From: Streptomyces venezuelae
GTDB lineage: Bacteria; Actinomycetota; Actinomycetes; Streptomycetales; Streptomycetaceae
DNA length: 64,000 nucleotides
Direction: 5' to 3'
Assembly: GCF_008642295.1 (NCBI RefSeq)
Contig: NZ_CP029190.1
Span: 3,641,501-3,705,500 of the forward strand
Program-made: the position numbers and the translations under genes
Notes under the pieces: generated by a model
What the model saw: only the letters and a program-made list of their open reading frames with translations
What the model was told of the DNA's origin: nothing
Databases searched by the model: none
In this document: piece after piece, positions 18,300 through 26,316 of the stretch
Position numbering within the stretch: position 1 is the first letter of the stretch
Layout: every line of letters begins with the position of its first letter

Positions 18300-18321
18300 T
18301 TGTCACATTCGTCAGTGTCAA
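18300..18321. promoter_or_regulatory. Candidate operator upstream of the M24/EphD operon
   Basis: An imperfect inverted repeat with arms TTGTCACA and AGTGTCAA (6 of 8 positions pair) and a 6-nt centre. A possible -35 (TTGACG, 18281-18286) lies just upstream. It is placed where the MerR-family regulator of the same operon could act, but no regulator is assigned. Confidence 0.35.
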
Positions 18322-18358
18322 CTTACGGGCACGTACGGCTACGGGACGGACGGCTGGC

Positions 18359-19192
18359 ATGGCAGGGGACGATCTTCGCGGGTTCAGGGAAGTACAGCGG
18401 CTCGCCTATGCGTGCGCCGAGGCGGTTTCGGCGCAGCTGAAGGCCGGGGTCACCGAGCGGGAGGCCGCCCGGATGCAGCGCGACTGGCTGCGCGAGCGGG
18501 GGGTGCGGGACTGGTTCCATCTGCCCTTCGCCTGGTTCGGTGACCGAACGGCCTTCGTGAACTTCCGGATACCGCTGCAGTTCTTCCCCACCAATCGGCG
18601 GCTGGAGCCGGGAATGCCGTTCATCCTGGACGCCGCGCCGATCCTGAACGGGTATGCGGCGGACATCGGCTACTCGGGCAGTCTGGGGCTGAACCCGGTG
18701 CAGGACCGGCTGATGGACGACCTGCGGGCGCACCGCGAACTGATCCTCGCCGAGGTCCGCGAGCGCAGGCCGCTGCGGGAGATCTACGAGGACGTCGAGC
18801 GGCTGATGGTCCGGCAGGGTTACGCGAACCGGCACCGCGCCTATCCGTTCGGGGTGATCGCGCACAAGGTGGACCGGGTCAGGGAGCGGCGCTGGTCGCC
18901 GACCGTGTTCGGGTTCGGCACCCAGTCCCTCAAGGGGCTGGCGAGCGATGCCCTGCACGGGCACCGCGAAGGCTGGTCCCCCCTGTGGAGTCCGTACAGG
19001 TTCTCCGCTCACCCGCCGCAGCCCGGGCTGTGGGCGGTGGAGCCCCATCTGGGCTTCCGGGGTACCGGCGCGAAGTTCGAGGAGATCCTGGTCGTGACCG
19101 ACTCGAAGGATCCCGAGGAGAGCGCATTCTGGCTGGATGATGATCTGCCGCATGTGCGGCGCTGGGCCGAGACCGAGGAGAGGGCGGCATGA
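18359..19192 (+). CDS. M24-family metallopeptidase homologue
   Basis: A 277-residue pita-bread-fold protein related to methionine aminopeptidase, prolidase and creatinase. The metal-ligand positions look preserved: Asp in ILDAAP, Asp in YAADIGYSG, His in PFGVIAHKV, Glu in LWAVEPHLG and Glu in KFEEILVV. There is no N-terminal creatinase-like domain. The real substrate is unknown, and its place in an operon with a hydrolase-dehydrogenase fusion suggests it need not be a general peptidase. Its stop overlaps the next start (ATGA). Confidence 0.85.
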   Translation: MAGDDLRGFREVQRLAYACAEAVSAQLKAGVTEREAARMQRDWLRERGVRDWFHLPFAWFGDRTAFVNFRIPLQFFPTNRRLEPGMPFILDAAPILNGYAADIGYSGSLGLNPVQDRLMDDLRAHRELILAEVRERRPLREIYEDVERLMVRQGYANRHRAYPFGVIAHKVDRVRERRWSPTVFGFGTQSLKGLASDALHGHREGWSPLWSPYRFSAHPPQPGLWAVEPHLGFRGTGAKFEEILVVTDSKDPEESAFWLDDDLPHVRRWAETEERAA

Positions 19193-20961
19193 GCGGGACG
19201 GGGCTGGCGGGGGCGCGCGAGCGCAGGGTGAGCACGGGCGGGGTCGAGCTGTGCGTCGTCGAACTGGGCGAGGCGGACCGGCCGACCGTTCTGCTGGTCC
19301 ACGGCTACCCGGACAGCAAGGAGGTCTGGTCGGAGGTCGCCGAGCGGCTGGCGGAGCGCTTCCATGTGGTGCTGTACGACGTGCGCGGGCACGGCCGGTC
19401 CACGGCCCCGCAGCCGCTGCGCGGCGGGTTCACCCTGGAGAAGCTGACCGACGACTTCCTGGCGGTTGCGGACGCCGTGAGCCCGGACAGGCCGGTGCAC
19501 CTGGTCGGGCACGACTGGGGCTCCGTCCAGGGCTGGGAGTTCGCCACCGTCAAGCGGACCGAGGGGCGGATCGCCTCCTTCACCTCCATGTCCGGGCCCT
19601 CGCTGGACCACTTCGGACACTGGATCAAGAAGCGGATGCTGCGGCCCACTCCGCGCCGGGCCGCGCAGCTGCTCGGGCAGGGCGCCAAGTCCTGGTACGT
19701 GTACCTGCTGCACACGCCGGTGCTGCCGGAACTCGCCTGGCGGGGTCCCCTGGGCAAGCGGTGGCCGAAGATCCTCCAGCGGGTGGAGCAGGTTCCGGCC
19801 GGCGCGTACCCGACGGCCTCGCTCCCCTCGGACGCCGCACACGGCGCCTGGCTGTACCGGGACAACGTCCGGCCGCGGATGCGCCGGCCGCGCCCTGACG
19901 CCTATGCGCACGTGCCCGTTCAGCTGATCACGCCGACCGGGGACGCCTTCCTGTCGGAGCGGCTCTACGACGACCTGGAGCTGTGGGCCCCGGAGCTGGT
20001 GCGGCGGACCCTGCCGGCCAAGCACTGGGTGCCGCGGACCCGGCCCGACCAGCTGGCCGCATGGATCAGCGAGTTCGTGACCGCCAGGGAAGAGGTGCCC
20101 GGCCCGGCCCCCGAGCGGCGGGCACCGGGGCGGTATGCCGACCGCTTCGGCGGGCAGCTGGTCCTGGTGACCGGTGCCGCCAGCGGCATCGGCCGGGCCA
20201 CGGCCTTCGCGTTCGCCGAGGCCGGTGCCCGGGTGGTGGCCGTGGACCGGGACGCCGAGGGGGCCGTGCGGACCGCGGAGATGGCCCGGCTGATCGGTGC
20301 CCCGGAGGCCTGGGGGGAGAGCGTGGACGTCAGCGACGAGCAGGCGATGGAGAAGCTCGCCGCAAAGGTCGCCGCCGAGTACGGAATCGTGGACGTCCTG
20401 GTCAACAACGCCGGGATCGGGCTGTCGGGGGCCTTCCTCGACACCAGCTCGGAGGACTGGCGGAAGGTCCTGGACGTCAATCTGTGGGGGGTCATCCACG
20501 GCTGCCGGATCTTCGGCCGGCAGATGGCCGACCGCGGGCAGGGCGGGCACATCGTCAACACCGCCTCGGCCGCCGCCTATCTGCCGTCCAAGACCCTGCC
20601 CGCGTACTCGACCTCCAAGGCCGCGGTGCTGATGCTGTCCGAGTGCCTGCGCGCCGAGCTGGCCTCCCGGTCGATCGGGGTCTCCGCGATATGCCCCGGC
20701 ATCGTCAACACCAACATCACCTCCACGGCCCGGTTCGCCGGGGTGGACCCGGCGGAGGAGAAGCGCCGCCAGCAGCGCTCGGCCCGGCTGTACGGGCTGC
20801 GGAACTTCCCCCCGGAGAAGGTCGCCGAGGCGGTCCTCGATGCGGTGGTCCACAACCGGGCGGTGGTACCGGTGACCCCCGAGTCCAAGGGCGCCCTGTT
20901 CCTGTCCCGGTTCGCCCCGCGGGTGCTGAGGAGGCTGGCGAGGGTGGAGCCCAAGCTGTGA
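19189..20961 (+). CDS. EphD-like fusion: alpha/beta hydrolase + short-chain dehydrogenase
   Basis: A 590-residue two-domain enzyme. Residues 1-300 form an alpha/beta hydrolase with the HGYPDSKEVW oxyanion-loop motif, the DVRGHGRS motif and the nucleophile Asp in VGHDWGSVQGWE, as in epoxide hydrolases. Residues 320-590 form an SDR with the cofactor motif TGAASGIGRA, NNAGIG, catalytic Ser in NTASAAAY and YSTSK. The same order occurs in mycobacterial EphD, linked to mycolic acid metabolism (family knowledge). Streptomyces has no mycolates, so the substrate is open. Both junctions of this gene are 4-bp overlaps. Confidence 0.9.
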   Translation: MSGTGLAGARERRVSTGGVELCVVELGEADRPTVLLVHGYPDSKEVWSEVAERLAERFHVVLYDVRGHGRSTAPQPLRGGFTLEKLTDDFLAVADAVSPDRPVHLVGHDWGSVQGWEFATVKRTEGRIASFTSMSGPSLDHFGHWIKKRMLRPTPRRAAQLLGQGAKSWYVYLLHTPVLPELAWRGPLGKRWPKILQRVEQVPAGAYPTASLPSDAAHGAWLYRDNVRPRMRRPRPDAYAHVPVQLITPTGDAFLSERLYDDLELWAPELVRRTLPAKHWVPRTRPDQLAAWISEFVTAREEVPGPAPERRAPGRYADRFGGQLVLVTGAASGIGRATAFAFAEAGARVVAVDRDAEGAVRTAEMARLIGAPEAWGESVDVSDEQAMEKLAAKVAAEYGIVDVLVNNAGIGLSGAFLDTSSEDWRKVLDVNLWGVIHGCRIFGRQMADRGQGGHIVNTASAAAYLPSKTLPAYSTSKAAVLMLSECLRAELASRSIGVSAICPGIVNTNITSTARFAGVDPAEEKRRQQRSARLYGLRNFPPEKVAEAVLDAVVHNRAVVPVTPESKGALFLSRFAPRVLRRLARVEPKL

Positions 20962-21857
20962 GCGGCCATGCGATCGTGCCGCGCCGGGTGGCCTTCGAAT
21001 GGCGGACCACCCCGCTGCACTGGATACCGGACGAGCCCACCGCCACCCATGTGATCAATGTGCTGCACCTGCTGCTGCCCGCCGGGGAGCGGTGGTTCGT
21101 GAAGGTCTTCAGAGAGGGCCTGCCGCTGGTCACCGACCCGGAGCTGCGCAAGGACGTCAAGGGGTTCATGGGGCAGGAGGCCACGCACAGCGTGCAGCAC
21201 TCCCATGTCCTGGACCACCTCGCCGAACAGCGGCTTCCGACCGAGGCGTACACGAAACACGTGGACTTCCTCTTCGAGAAGCTGCTGGGGGAGACCCCGC
21301 CGTTCGGCCTGCCGGTTCCGGCCGGGGAGTGGCTGCGGTTCCGGCTCGCCCTGATCGCCGCGATCGAGCAGTTCACGGCGGTGCTGGGGGACTGGGTGCT
21401 GCGCGCCGATGCCCTGGACCGGGCGGGGGCGGACGAGATCATGCTCGATCTGCTGCGCTGGCACGGCGCGGAGGAGGTGGAGCACAGGGCGGTCGCCTTC
21501 GACATGTACCAGCACTGCGGGGGATCCGGACTGCCCCGGTACGCACGGCGGATCGAGGGCATGGTGGTGACCGCCCCGGTGCTGGCCTGGCTGTGGGCCT
21601 CGGGTGCGGCGTACCTGATCCGCAACGATCCGCAGCTGGGCGGACGGATGCGCTATTCGCTGCGCGAGCACAACCGGGCGGTGGCCAAGGGACTGCTGCC
21701 CGGCTGGAGAGAGCTCGGCATGGCCATACCCCGCTACTTCCGGCGGTCGTACCATCCCTCGCAGGAGGGCTCGCTGCGCAGGGCGGTCGAGTACCTGGCG
21801 GTTTCGCCTGCCGCGCGGGCTGCGGCAGGGGCCATCGGCAGAGCCGCCATGTCGTAG
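20958..21857 (+). CDS. PF10118-type metal-dependent hydrolase family protein
   Basis: A 299-residue, mostly helical protein that fits the family named metal-dependent hydrolase (PF10118). It carries His/Glu pairs typical of a di-iron-like four-helix site: GQEATHSVQHSHVLDH near residue 75, IEQFTAV, and HGAEEVEHRAVAFD near residue 170. No biochemical function is established for the family as far as I know. The GTG start overlaps the SDR stop (GTGA). With an M24 protein and an epoxide-hydrolase/SDR upstream, a role in lipid or hydrophobic-compound metabolism is inferred. Confidence 0.82.
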   Translation: MSGHAIVPRRVAFEWRTTPLHWIPDEPTATHVINVLHLLLPAGERWFVKVFREGLPLVTDPELRKDVKGFMGQEATHSVQHSHVLDHLAEQRLPTEAYTKHVDFLFEKLLGETPPFGLPVPAGEWLRFRLALIAAIEQFTAVLGDWVLRADALDRAGADEIMLDLLRWHGAEEVEHRAVAFDMYQHCGGSGLPRYARRIEGMVVTAPVLAWLWASGAAYLIRNDPQLGGRMRYSLREHNRAVAKGLLPGWRELGMAIPRYFRRSYHPSQEGSLRRAVEYLAVSPAARAAAGAIGRAAMS

Positions 21858-21867
21858 GGAGCGAGGA

Positions 21868-22782
21868 TTGTCCGAACAGGCAGTGGCCGAGTACCGGATC
21901 GAGGACCTGGCGCACCACAGCGGCGCCACGGTGCGCACCATCCGTGCGTACCAGGACCGCGGGCTGCTGCCGAAGCCGGAGCGGCGGGGCCGCTCCAATG
22001 TGTACCGGGACACGCATCTGGCGCGGCTGCGCCAGATCGCCGATCTGCTCGACCGCGGCTACACCCTGGCCTCCATCAAGGAACTGCTGGAGGCCTGGGA
22101 TGCGGGCCGCGGGCTGGGCGGGGTGCTCGGTCTGGTGGCGGAGGTGCACGGGCCGTGGACGGACGAGGAAGCGGCCCGGATCTCCCGGGAGGAGCTGAAC
22201 GAGCGGTTCGGCGGCCGGTCCGACGACCGGGCGGTGGACGAGGCCTGTGAACTGGGTGTGCTGGAGCGGGTCCCGGGGTGCCAGGACGAGTTCCTGGTGC
22301 CCTCCCCACAGGAGCTGGCGGTGGCGGCGGAACTGCACGCCGCGGGGGTGCCCCTGGCGGCGATCACCGGACATCTGAGGGAGCTGCGCGGGCAGGTGGA
22401 GCACATCGCCTCGCGGTTCCTGGAGTTCACCACGGAGCATGTCTTCGCCCGCTACCTGGGCCACCATCCTCCGACGGAAGCGGATGCGACGGAGGCGGCG
22501 ACGATGGTGCGCCGGCTGCGCCCACTGGCGCAGCAGACGGTGGACGCCGAGCTGGCGCGGGCGATGCGGCTCTTCGCCACGCGCCATCTGCAGCGGCATC
22601 TGGGGTCGGCCGGGCCCCCGCAGCCCAGCGGCCCGGCCCCGGTGGCACTGCCGGCCGAGACAGTACGGGCGGTGCAGGAGCTGGTGGGGGCCGAGCATGT
22701 GGCGGCGTTCGTCCGGGCCGCGACGGAGCGGGAGCTCCAGGCCCGGACGATGAACGACCTGGCGCGTCGGGGCAGTGCCTGA
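21868..22782 (+). CDS. MerR-family transcriptional regulator (TTG start)
   Basis: A 304-residue regulator. The winged-helix HTH is at residues 9-75 (YRIEDLAHHSGATVRTIRAYQDRGLLP ... RSNVYRDTHLARL, given in part). The rest is a long alpha-helical C-terminal domain with no recognised ligand motif. TTG is used as start, preceded by GGGAGCGAGG; a GTG five codons on is possible. It follows the PF10118 gene by 10 bp and is the last gene of the operon, so it probably controls it, perhaps through the inverted repeat at 18300-18321. Paralogues of this long MerR type are frequent in actinobacteria. Confidence 0.88.
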   Translation: MSEQAVAEYRIEDLAHHSGATVRTIRAYQDRGLLPKPERRGRSNVYRDTHLARLRQIADLLDRGYTLASIKELLEAWDAGRGLGGVLGLVAEVHGPWTDEEAARISREELNERFGGRSDDRAVDEACELGVLERVPGCQDEFLVPSPQELAVAAELHAAGVPLAAITGHLRELRGQVEHIASRFLEFTTEHVFARYLGHHPPTEADATEAATMVRRLRPLAQQTVDAELARAMRLFATRHLQRHLGSAGPPQPSGPAPVALPAETVRAVQELVGAEHVAAFVRAATERELQARTMNDLARRGSA

Positions 22783-22799
22783 CGGCGGGCCCGTGCACA

Positions 22800-22878
22800 C
22801 CATCCACAGGGCGGATCACTCGATTGCGTGCAATTCCAACCGAATCGGCTGTGGACAACTCACGAAACCTGTGGACGG
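22800..22878. other. Small DnaA-box cluster between MerR gene and aquaporin
   Basis: Three consensus boxes in 79 bp: CCATCCACA at 22800-22808 (+), TTGTCCACA at 22850-22858 (-) and CCGTCCACA at 22870-22878 (-). They lie between two convergent genes and directly abut the aquaporin stop codon, so they are unlikely to be promoter elements. Confidence 0.6.
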
Positions 22879-22879
22879 T

Positions 22880-23644
22880 TCAACTGACTGTTTCGTAAGC
22901 CTGGTTGAGCGGGGTGGTCTCGGTCCGGTCGGCAGGGGCGGGTGCGGGGGCGGGGGCGGTCCGGCGGCCGTAGAGGACGGCGGCGAGGGCCAGCCCGAGG
23001 ATCCCGCCGACCAGCTGGGCCGCGACGAAGCCGGGCAGTGAGACAGGGGCGATTCCGGTGAAGGAGTCGGTGAAGGCTCGGCCGACGGTTCCGGCGGGGT
23101 TGGCGAAGGAGCCGGAGGACGTGAACCAGATCGCGGCGGCGATGTAGGCGGCGACGGCGGCGGGGACGAGCCGGGGGCGTCCGATGCGGCCGAGGCCCTG
23201 GATGACGAGGACCAGGCCGGCGGTGGCGACGACCTCCCCGATGAGCAGGTGCCCGCCGTCGCGGACCTGGGTGGCGAAGGCGCCGGGGGTCCGGCCGAAC
23301 ATCGCTTCGGCGAGCAGGGCGCCGGTGATTGCGCCACCCGTCTGCGCGGCGGTGTAGACGAGGGCCTGGCGGCCGGTGAGGCCGTCGGGGTCGCCGGTAC
23401 GCCGGTCCCACCAGGAGGTGAGGGTGACAACGGGGTTGAGGTGGGCGCCCGAGAGCGGGCCGAACAGGGTGATGATCAGGCCGAGGCCGATGGCGGAGGC
23501 GAGCGTGTTGGCGATCAGGGCCACAGCGGTGTCGGCACTGAGGGCGGCAGCCTGGATTCCGGATCCGACCACCACGAGGAGCAGGGCCGTCGTGCCGATG
23601 AATTCGGCAACCGCTCGGCGGGCGAGTGAGACGGGTGCGGTCAT
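22880..23644 (-). CDS. Aquaporin / MIP-family channel
   Basis: A 254-residue channel with six transmembrane helices. The two pore half-helices are visible: SGAHLNPVVTL (NPV replacing the first NPA) and GSFANPAGTVGRAFT (NPA intact). The family conducts water, glycerol or metalloids. NPV variants exist in family members, so selectivity cannot be stated. The gene is divergent from kptA, 174 bp apart, with a palindromic operator between. No arsenic genes are adjacent. Confidence 0.9.
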   Translation of the reverse strand: MTAPVSLARRAVAEFIGTTALLLVVVGSGIQAAALSADTAVALIANTLASAIGLGLIITLFGPLSGAHLNPVVTLTSWWDRRTGDPDGLTGRQALVYTAAQTGGAITGALLAEAMFGRTPGAFATQVRDGGHLLIGEVVATAGLVLVIQGLGRIGRPRLVPAAVAAYIAAAIWFTSSGSFANPAGTVGRAFTDSFTGIAPVSLPGFVAAQLVGGILGLALAAVLYGRRTAPAPAPAPADRTETTPLNQAYETVS

Positions 23645-23711
23645 GGGGGCTCCCTCAAAGCAGACGGGTGCGGACCGCGGACCGGTAGGGTCCGAGATCG
23701 GATGGCAGATT

Positions 23712-23731
23712 TACGGAAAATGTATTCCGTA
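23712..23731. promoter_or_regulatory. Palindromic operator between aquaporin and kptA
   Basis: A perfect inverted repeat, TACGGAA, 6-nt spacer, TTCCGTA, in an AT-richer patch of the divergent intergenic region. It has the size of a dimeric repressor site; the cognate regulator is not identified. Confidence 0.5.
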
Positions 23732-23818
23732 TCTCGGAAGCGCGATAGAGGGGGTCCAGGGGGACCCGACCGCCGAAAATCCCTGCCCGAACCGCCTCCG
23801 ACCAGGCACTCTGTGGTC

Positions 23819-24361
23819 ATGGACGAGAAACGCACTGTGAAAGTGTCCAAATACGTCTCGAAACATTTGCGTCATCAGCCGGAACGCATCGGACTGGTGC
23901 TCGACCCGCAGGGCTGGGTGGAGATCGACGATCTCCTGCGCGCCGCCGGGAACCACGGATTCCCCTTCACCCGCGCCGAACTCGACCACGTCGTCGCCGC
24001 CAACGACAAGCAGCGGTTCGCCGTCGAGGGCACCCGGATCCGCGCCAGCCAGGGCCACACCGTCTCGGGCGTGGACCTCGACCTGCCGGAGGCCCAACCG
24101 CCGGCCTTCCTCTACCACGGCACCGTCCCCGCAGTCCTGGACGCCATCCGCGCCGAGGGACTGCGCCCGATGCGCCGCCACCACGTCCACCTCTCCCCCG
24201 ACCGGGAGACCGCAACCCGGGTCGGCGCCCGCCGCGGACGCCCCGTGGTACTCACCGTCGACGCCGCCGCCATGCACGCCGCCGGACATGTGTTCCGGAT
24301 CAGTGCCAACGGGGTGTGGCTGGTGGACGCCGTACCGCCCCAGTTCCTGCGCCTGCCGTAA
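23819..24361 (+). CDS. kptA: RNA 2'-phosphotransferase (Tpt1/KptA family)
   Basis: A 180-residue two-lobe enzyme. The N-terminal winged-helix lobe has the RNA-binding KYVSKHLRHQPERIGL with the catalytic Arg-His; the ADP-ribosyltransferase-like C-lobe has YHGTV and HHVHLSPDRETA. The family moves a 2'-phosphate from RNA to NAD. Bacteria lack the tRNA-splicing pathway that makes such RNA in eukaryotes, so its bacterial role is not established. I chose ATG 23819 because MDEKRTVKVSKYVSKH matches the usual N-terminus; the frame is open 39 codons further up. It precedes the HSP90 gene by 116 bp. Confidence 0.93.
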   Translation: MDEKRTVKVSKYVSKHLRHQPERIGLVLDPQGWVEIDDLLRAAGNHGFPFTRAELDHVVAANDKQRFAVEGTRIRASQGHTVSGVDLDLPEAQPPAFLYHGTVPAVLDAIRAEGLRPMRRHHVHLSPDRETATRVGARRGRPVVLTVDAAAMHAAGHVFRISANGVWLVDAVPPQFLRLP

Positions 24362-24362
24362 C

Positions 24363-24377
24363 TCCGGAAATTCCGGA
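24363..24377. promoter_or_regulatory. Palindrome upstream of the HSP90-TPR pair
   Basis: TCCGGAA, one A, TTCCGGA: 7-bp perfect arms, starting 2 bp after the kptA stop. It could be an operator for the HSP90-TPR genes; the loop is too short for a good terminator. It resembles the TTCCG half-sites at 23712-23731. Confidence 0.4.
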
Positions 24378-24477
24378 AGAGATTGTCCGACCCTCCCCCT
24401 ACGCTGATCTCCACGATCTGTGAGGGGGGGGTCCTCGCGGTCGCCCAACCCACCGTGCGCACCCGAGGTGACATCTC

Positions 24478-26316
24478 ATGACGCCCGTAAACAATTTCCA
24501 GGTCGACCTGCGCGGCCTGGTCGATCTCCTCTCCCACCACCTCTATTCCAGCCCCCGGGTCTACGTACGCGAGCTCCTGCAGAACGCGGTCGACGCCGTC
24601 ACGGCCCGCCGCACCCTCCAGGACCACGCCCCGGACACCGAGGTGCACATCCGGCTCACCGCCGCCGAAGGCCGGGTCTCCATCGAGGACAACGGCATCG
24701 GCCTCACCGCCGACGAGGCACACTCCCTGCTCGCCACCATCGGTCGCAGCTCCAAGCGCGGCGGGGAACACGGCCTGGAGACCACCCGGCAGGAATTCCT
24801 CGGCCAGTTCGGAATCGGCCTGCTCGCCTGCTTCGTCGTCGCCCGCCGAATCCGCGTGATCACCCGTTCCGCACGCGACCCGAAGGCCGCCCCCGTCGAA
24901 TGGCTCGCCACCGACGACGGCTCCTACACCGTGCGCGAACTCCCCGACGAAGCCCGCCTCCACCCCGGCACCACCGTCCACCTCGAAATCCGCCCCGGCG
25001 CCGAGGAATGGACCACCGCCGCCAAGGTCGAACAGCTCGCCCGCGACTTCGGCGCCCTCCTGCCCTATGAGATCACCTTCGAGGACGGCACCGGCGCCGA
25101 GCCCCGCCCGGTCACCGACCGGCCGGCGATCTGGGACCGCGCCTTCCCCACCCCCACGGCCCGCCGCGTCGCCCTCTCCGGGCACTGCGCCGAGCTGTTC
25201 GGGTTCACCCCGCTCGACACCATCGACCTGGACCTGCCGGTCGCCGGGGTGCGCGGAGTGGCGTACGTCCTGCCCGAGCCGACCAGCCCCGCCCACCGGG
25301 CCGGACACCGCGTCCACCTCAAGGGCATGCTGCTCACCGACCGGGCCGACAACCTGCTGCCGGACTGGGCGTTCTTCGTCCGCGCCGTCCTGGACACCGA
25401 CACCCTCCGGCCCACCGCCTCCCGGGAGAACCTGTACGACGACGAGACCCTCGCCGCCGTCCGGGAGGCCCTGGGCGCCCGGATCCGGGGCTGGCTCGCC
25501 GAGCTGGCCGCGAGCGAACCCGAGCGGCTGGCCGCCTTCCTGAGCGTCCATCACCTCGGAGTGAAGTCCTTGGCCCGGCACGATGCCGAGCTGCTGGACC
25601 TGATGCTGCCCTGGCTGCCCTTCGAAACCAGCGACGGCTCCATGAGTCTGGAGGAGTTCGCGGCCGTCCACTCCGACATCCACTTCACCCGGACCGTGGA
25701 GGAGTTCCGTCAGATCGCCCCGATCGCGGCGGCCCACGGACTCGGTGTGATCAACGCCGGCTACACCTACGACGCCGACCTGCTGGCCCTGCTGCCCACG
25801 GTACGGCCCGGAATCAACGTCACCGAGCTGGACGCCGGAGCGGTCACCGACCGTCTCGACCCGGTGCCGACCTCCGCCGAGCTGGCCCTGGCCGCCTTCC
25901 TGGCCACCGCCCGCACCCGGCTGGAGGCACAGAGCTGTGATGTGGTGCTGCGCGCCTTCCAGCCGGTGGCCGTGCCCGCCCTCTACCTCGACGACCGGCA
26001 GGCCCGGCAGGAACGCGACCGGGCAGCCGCCGCGGAGAGCGCCGACTCCCTGTGGTCCGGCATCCTCGGCGCGCTCCGTGGCTCCGCCCCGCGCGCCCGG
26101 CTGGTCCTGAACCACAACAACCCGCTGATCCGCCGGATCGCCGCCCTGCCCGACGAGGCCCTCACCGCCACCGCCGTCGAATCCCTGTACGGGCAGGCCC
26201 TGCTGATGTCGCAGCGTCCGCTGCGACCGGCCGACTCCACCCTGCTCAACCGGGCCTTCCTGGGGCTTCTGGAATGGGCCACCCACACGTCCGGCGCCCA
26301 GGAGGACCACGCATGA
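24478..26316 (+). CDS. HSP90-family chaperone (divergent HtpG-like)
   Basis: A 612-residue protein with the GHKL ATPase of HSP90: E32, N36 and D39 in RELLQNAVDA, DNGIG at 71-75, and GQFGIGL near 109-115. The middle domain is recognisable by PTASRENLYDDETL, which includes the conserved Arg region of HtpG. The C-terminal dimerisation region is poorly conserved and the protein ends QEDHA rather than MEEVD. Charged-linker sequence is short. Its stop overlaps the start of a giant TPR gene (ATGA), so both are made together. This suggests a dedicated co-chaperone or client-recognition partner, which is inference. The RBS is GAGGTGA. Confidence 0.9.
   Translation: MTPVNNFQVDLRGLVDLLSHHLYSSPRVYVRELLQNAVDAVTARRTLQDHAPDTEVHIRLTAAEGRVSIEDNGIGLTADEAHSLLATIGRSSKRGGEHGLETTRQEFLGQFGIGLLACFVVARRIRVITRSARDPKAAPVEWLATDDGSYTVRELPDEARLHPGTTVHLEIRPGAEEWTTAAKVEQLARDFGALLPYEITFEDGTGAEPRPVTDRPAIWDRAFPTPTARRVALSGHCAELFGFTPLDTIDLDLPVAGVRGVAYVLPEPTSPAHRAGHRVHLKGMLLTDRADNLLPDWAFFVRAVLDTDTLRPTASRENLYDDETLAAVREALGARIRGWLAELAASEPERLAAFLSVHHLGVKSLARHDAELLDLMLPWLPFETSDGSMSLEEFAAVHSDIHFTRTVEEFRQIAPIAAAHGLGVINAGYTYDADLLALLPTVRPGINVTELDAGAVTDRLDPVPTSAELALAAFLATARTRLEAQSCDVVLRAFQPVAVPALYLDDRQARQERDRAAAAESADSLWSGILGALRGSAPRARLVLNHNNPLIRRIAALPDEALTATAVESLYGQALLMSQRPLRPADSTLLNRAFLGLLEWATHTSGAQEDHA

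Noticed and set aside
24420..24431. G-run before the HSP90 gene as a slippery or regulatory tract
   Set aside because: It is short, non-coding, and unremarkable in a high-GC genome; the HSP90 start codon is independent of it.
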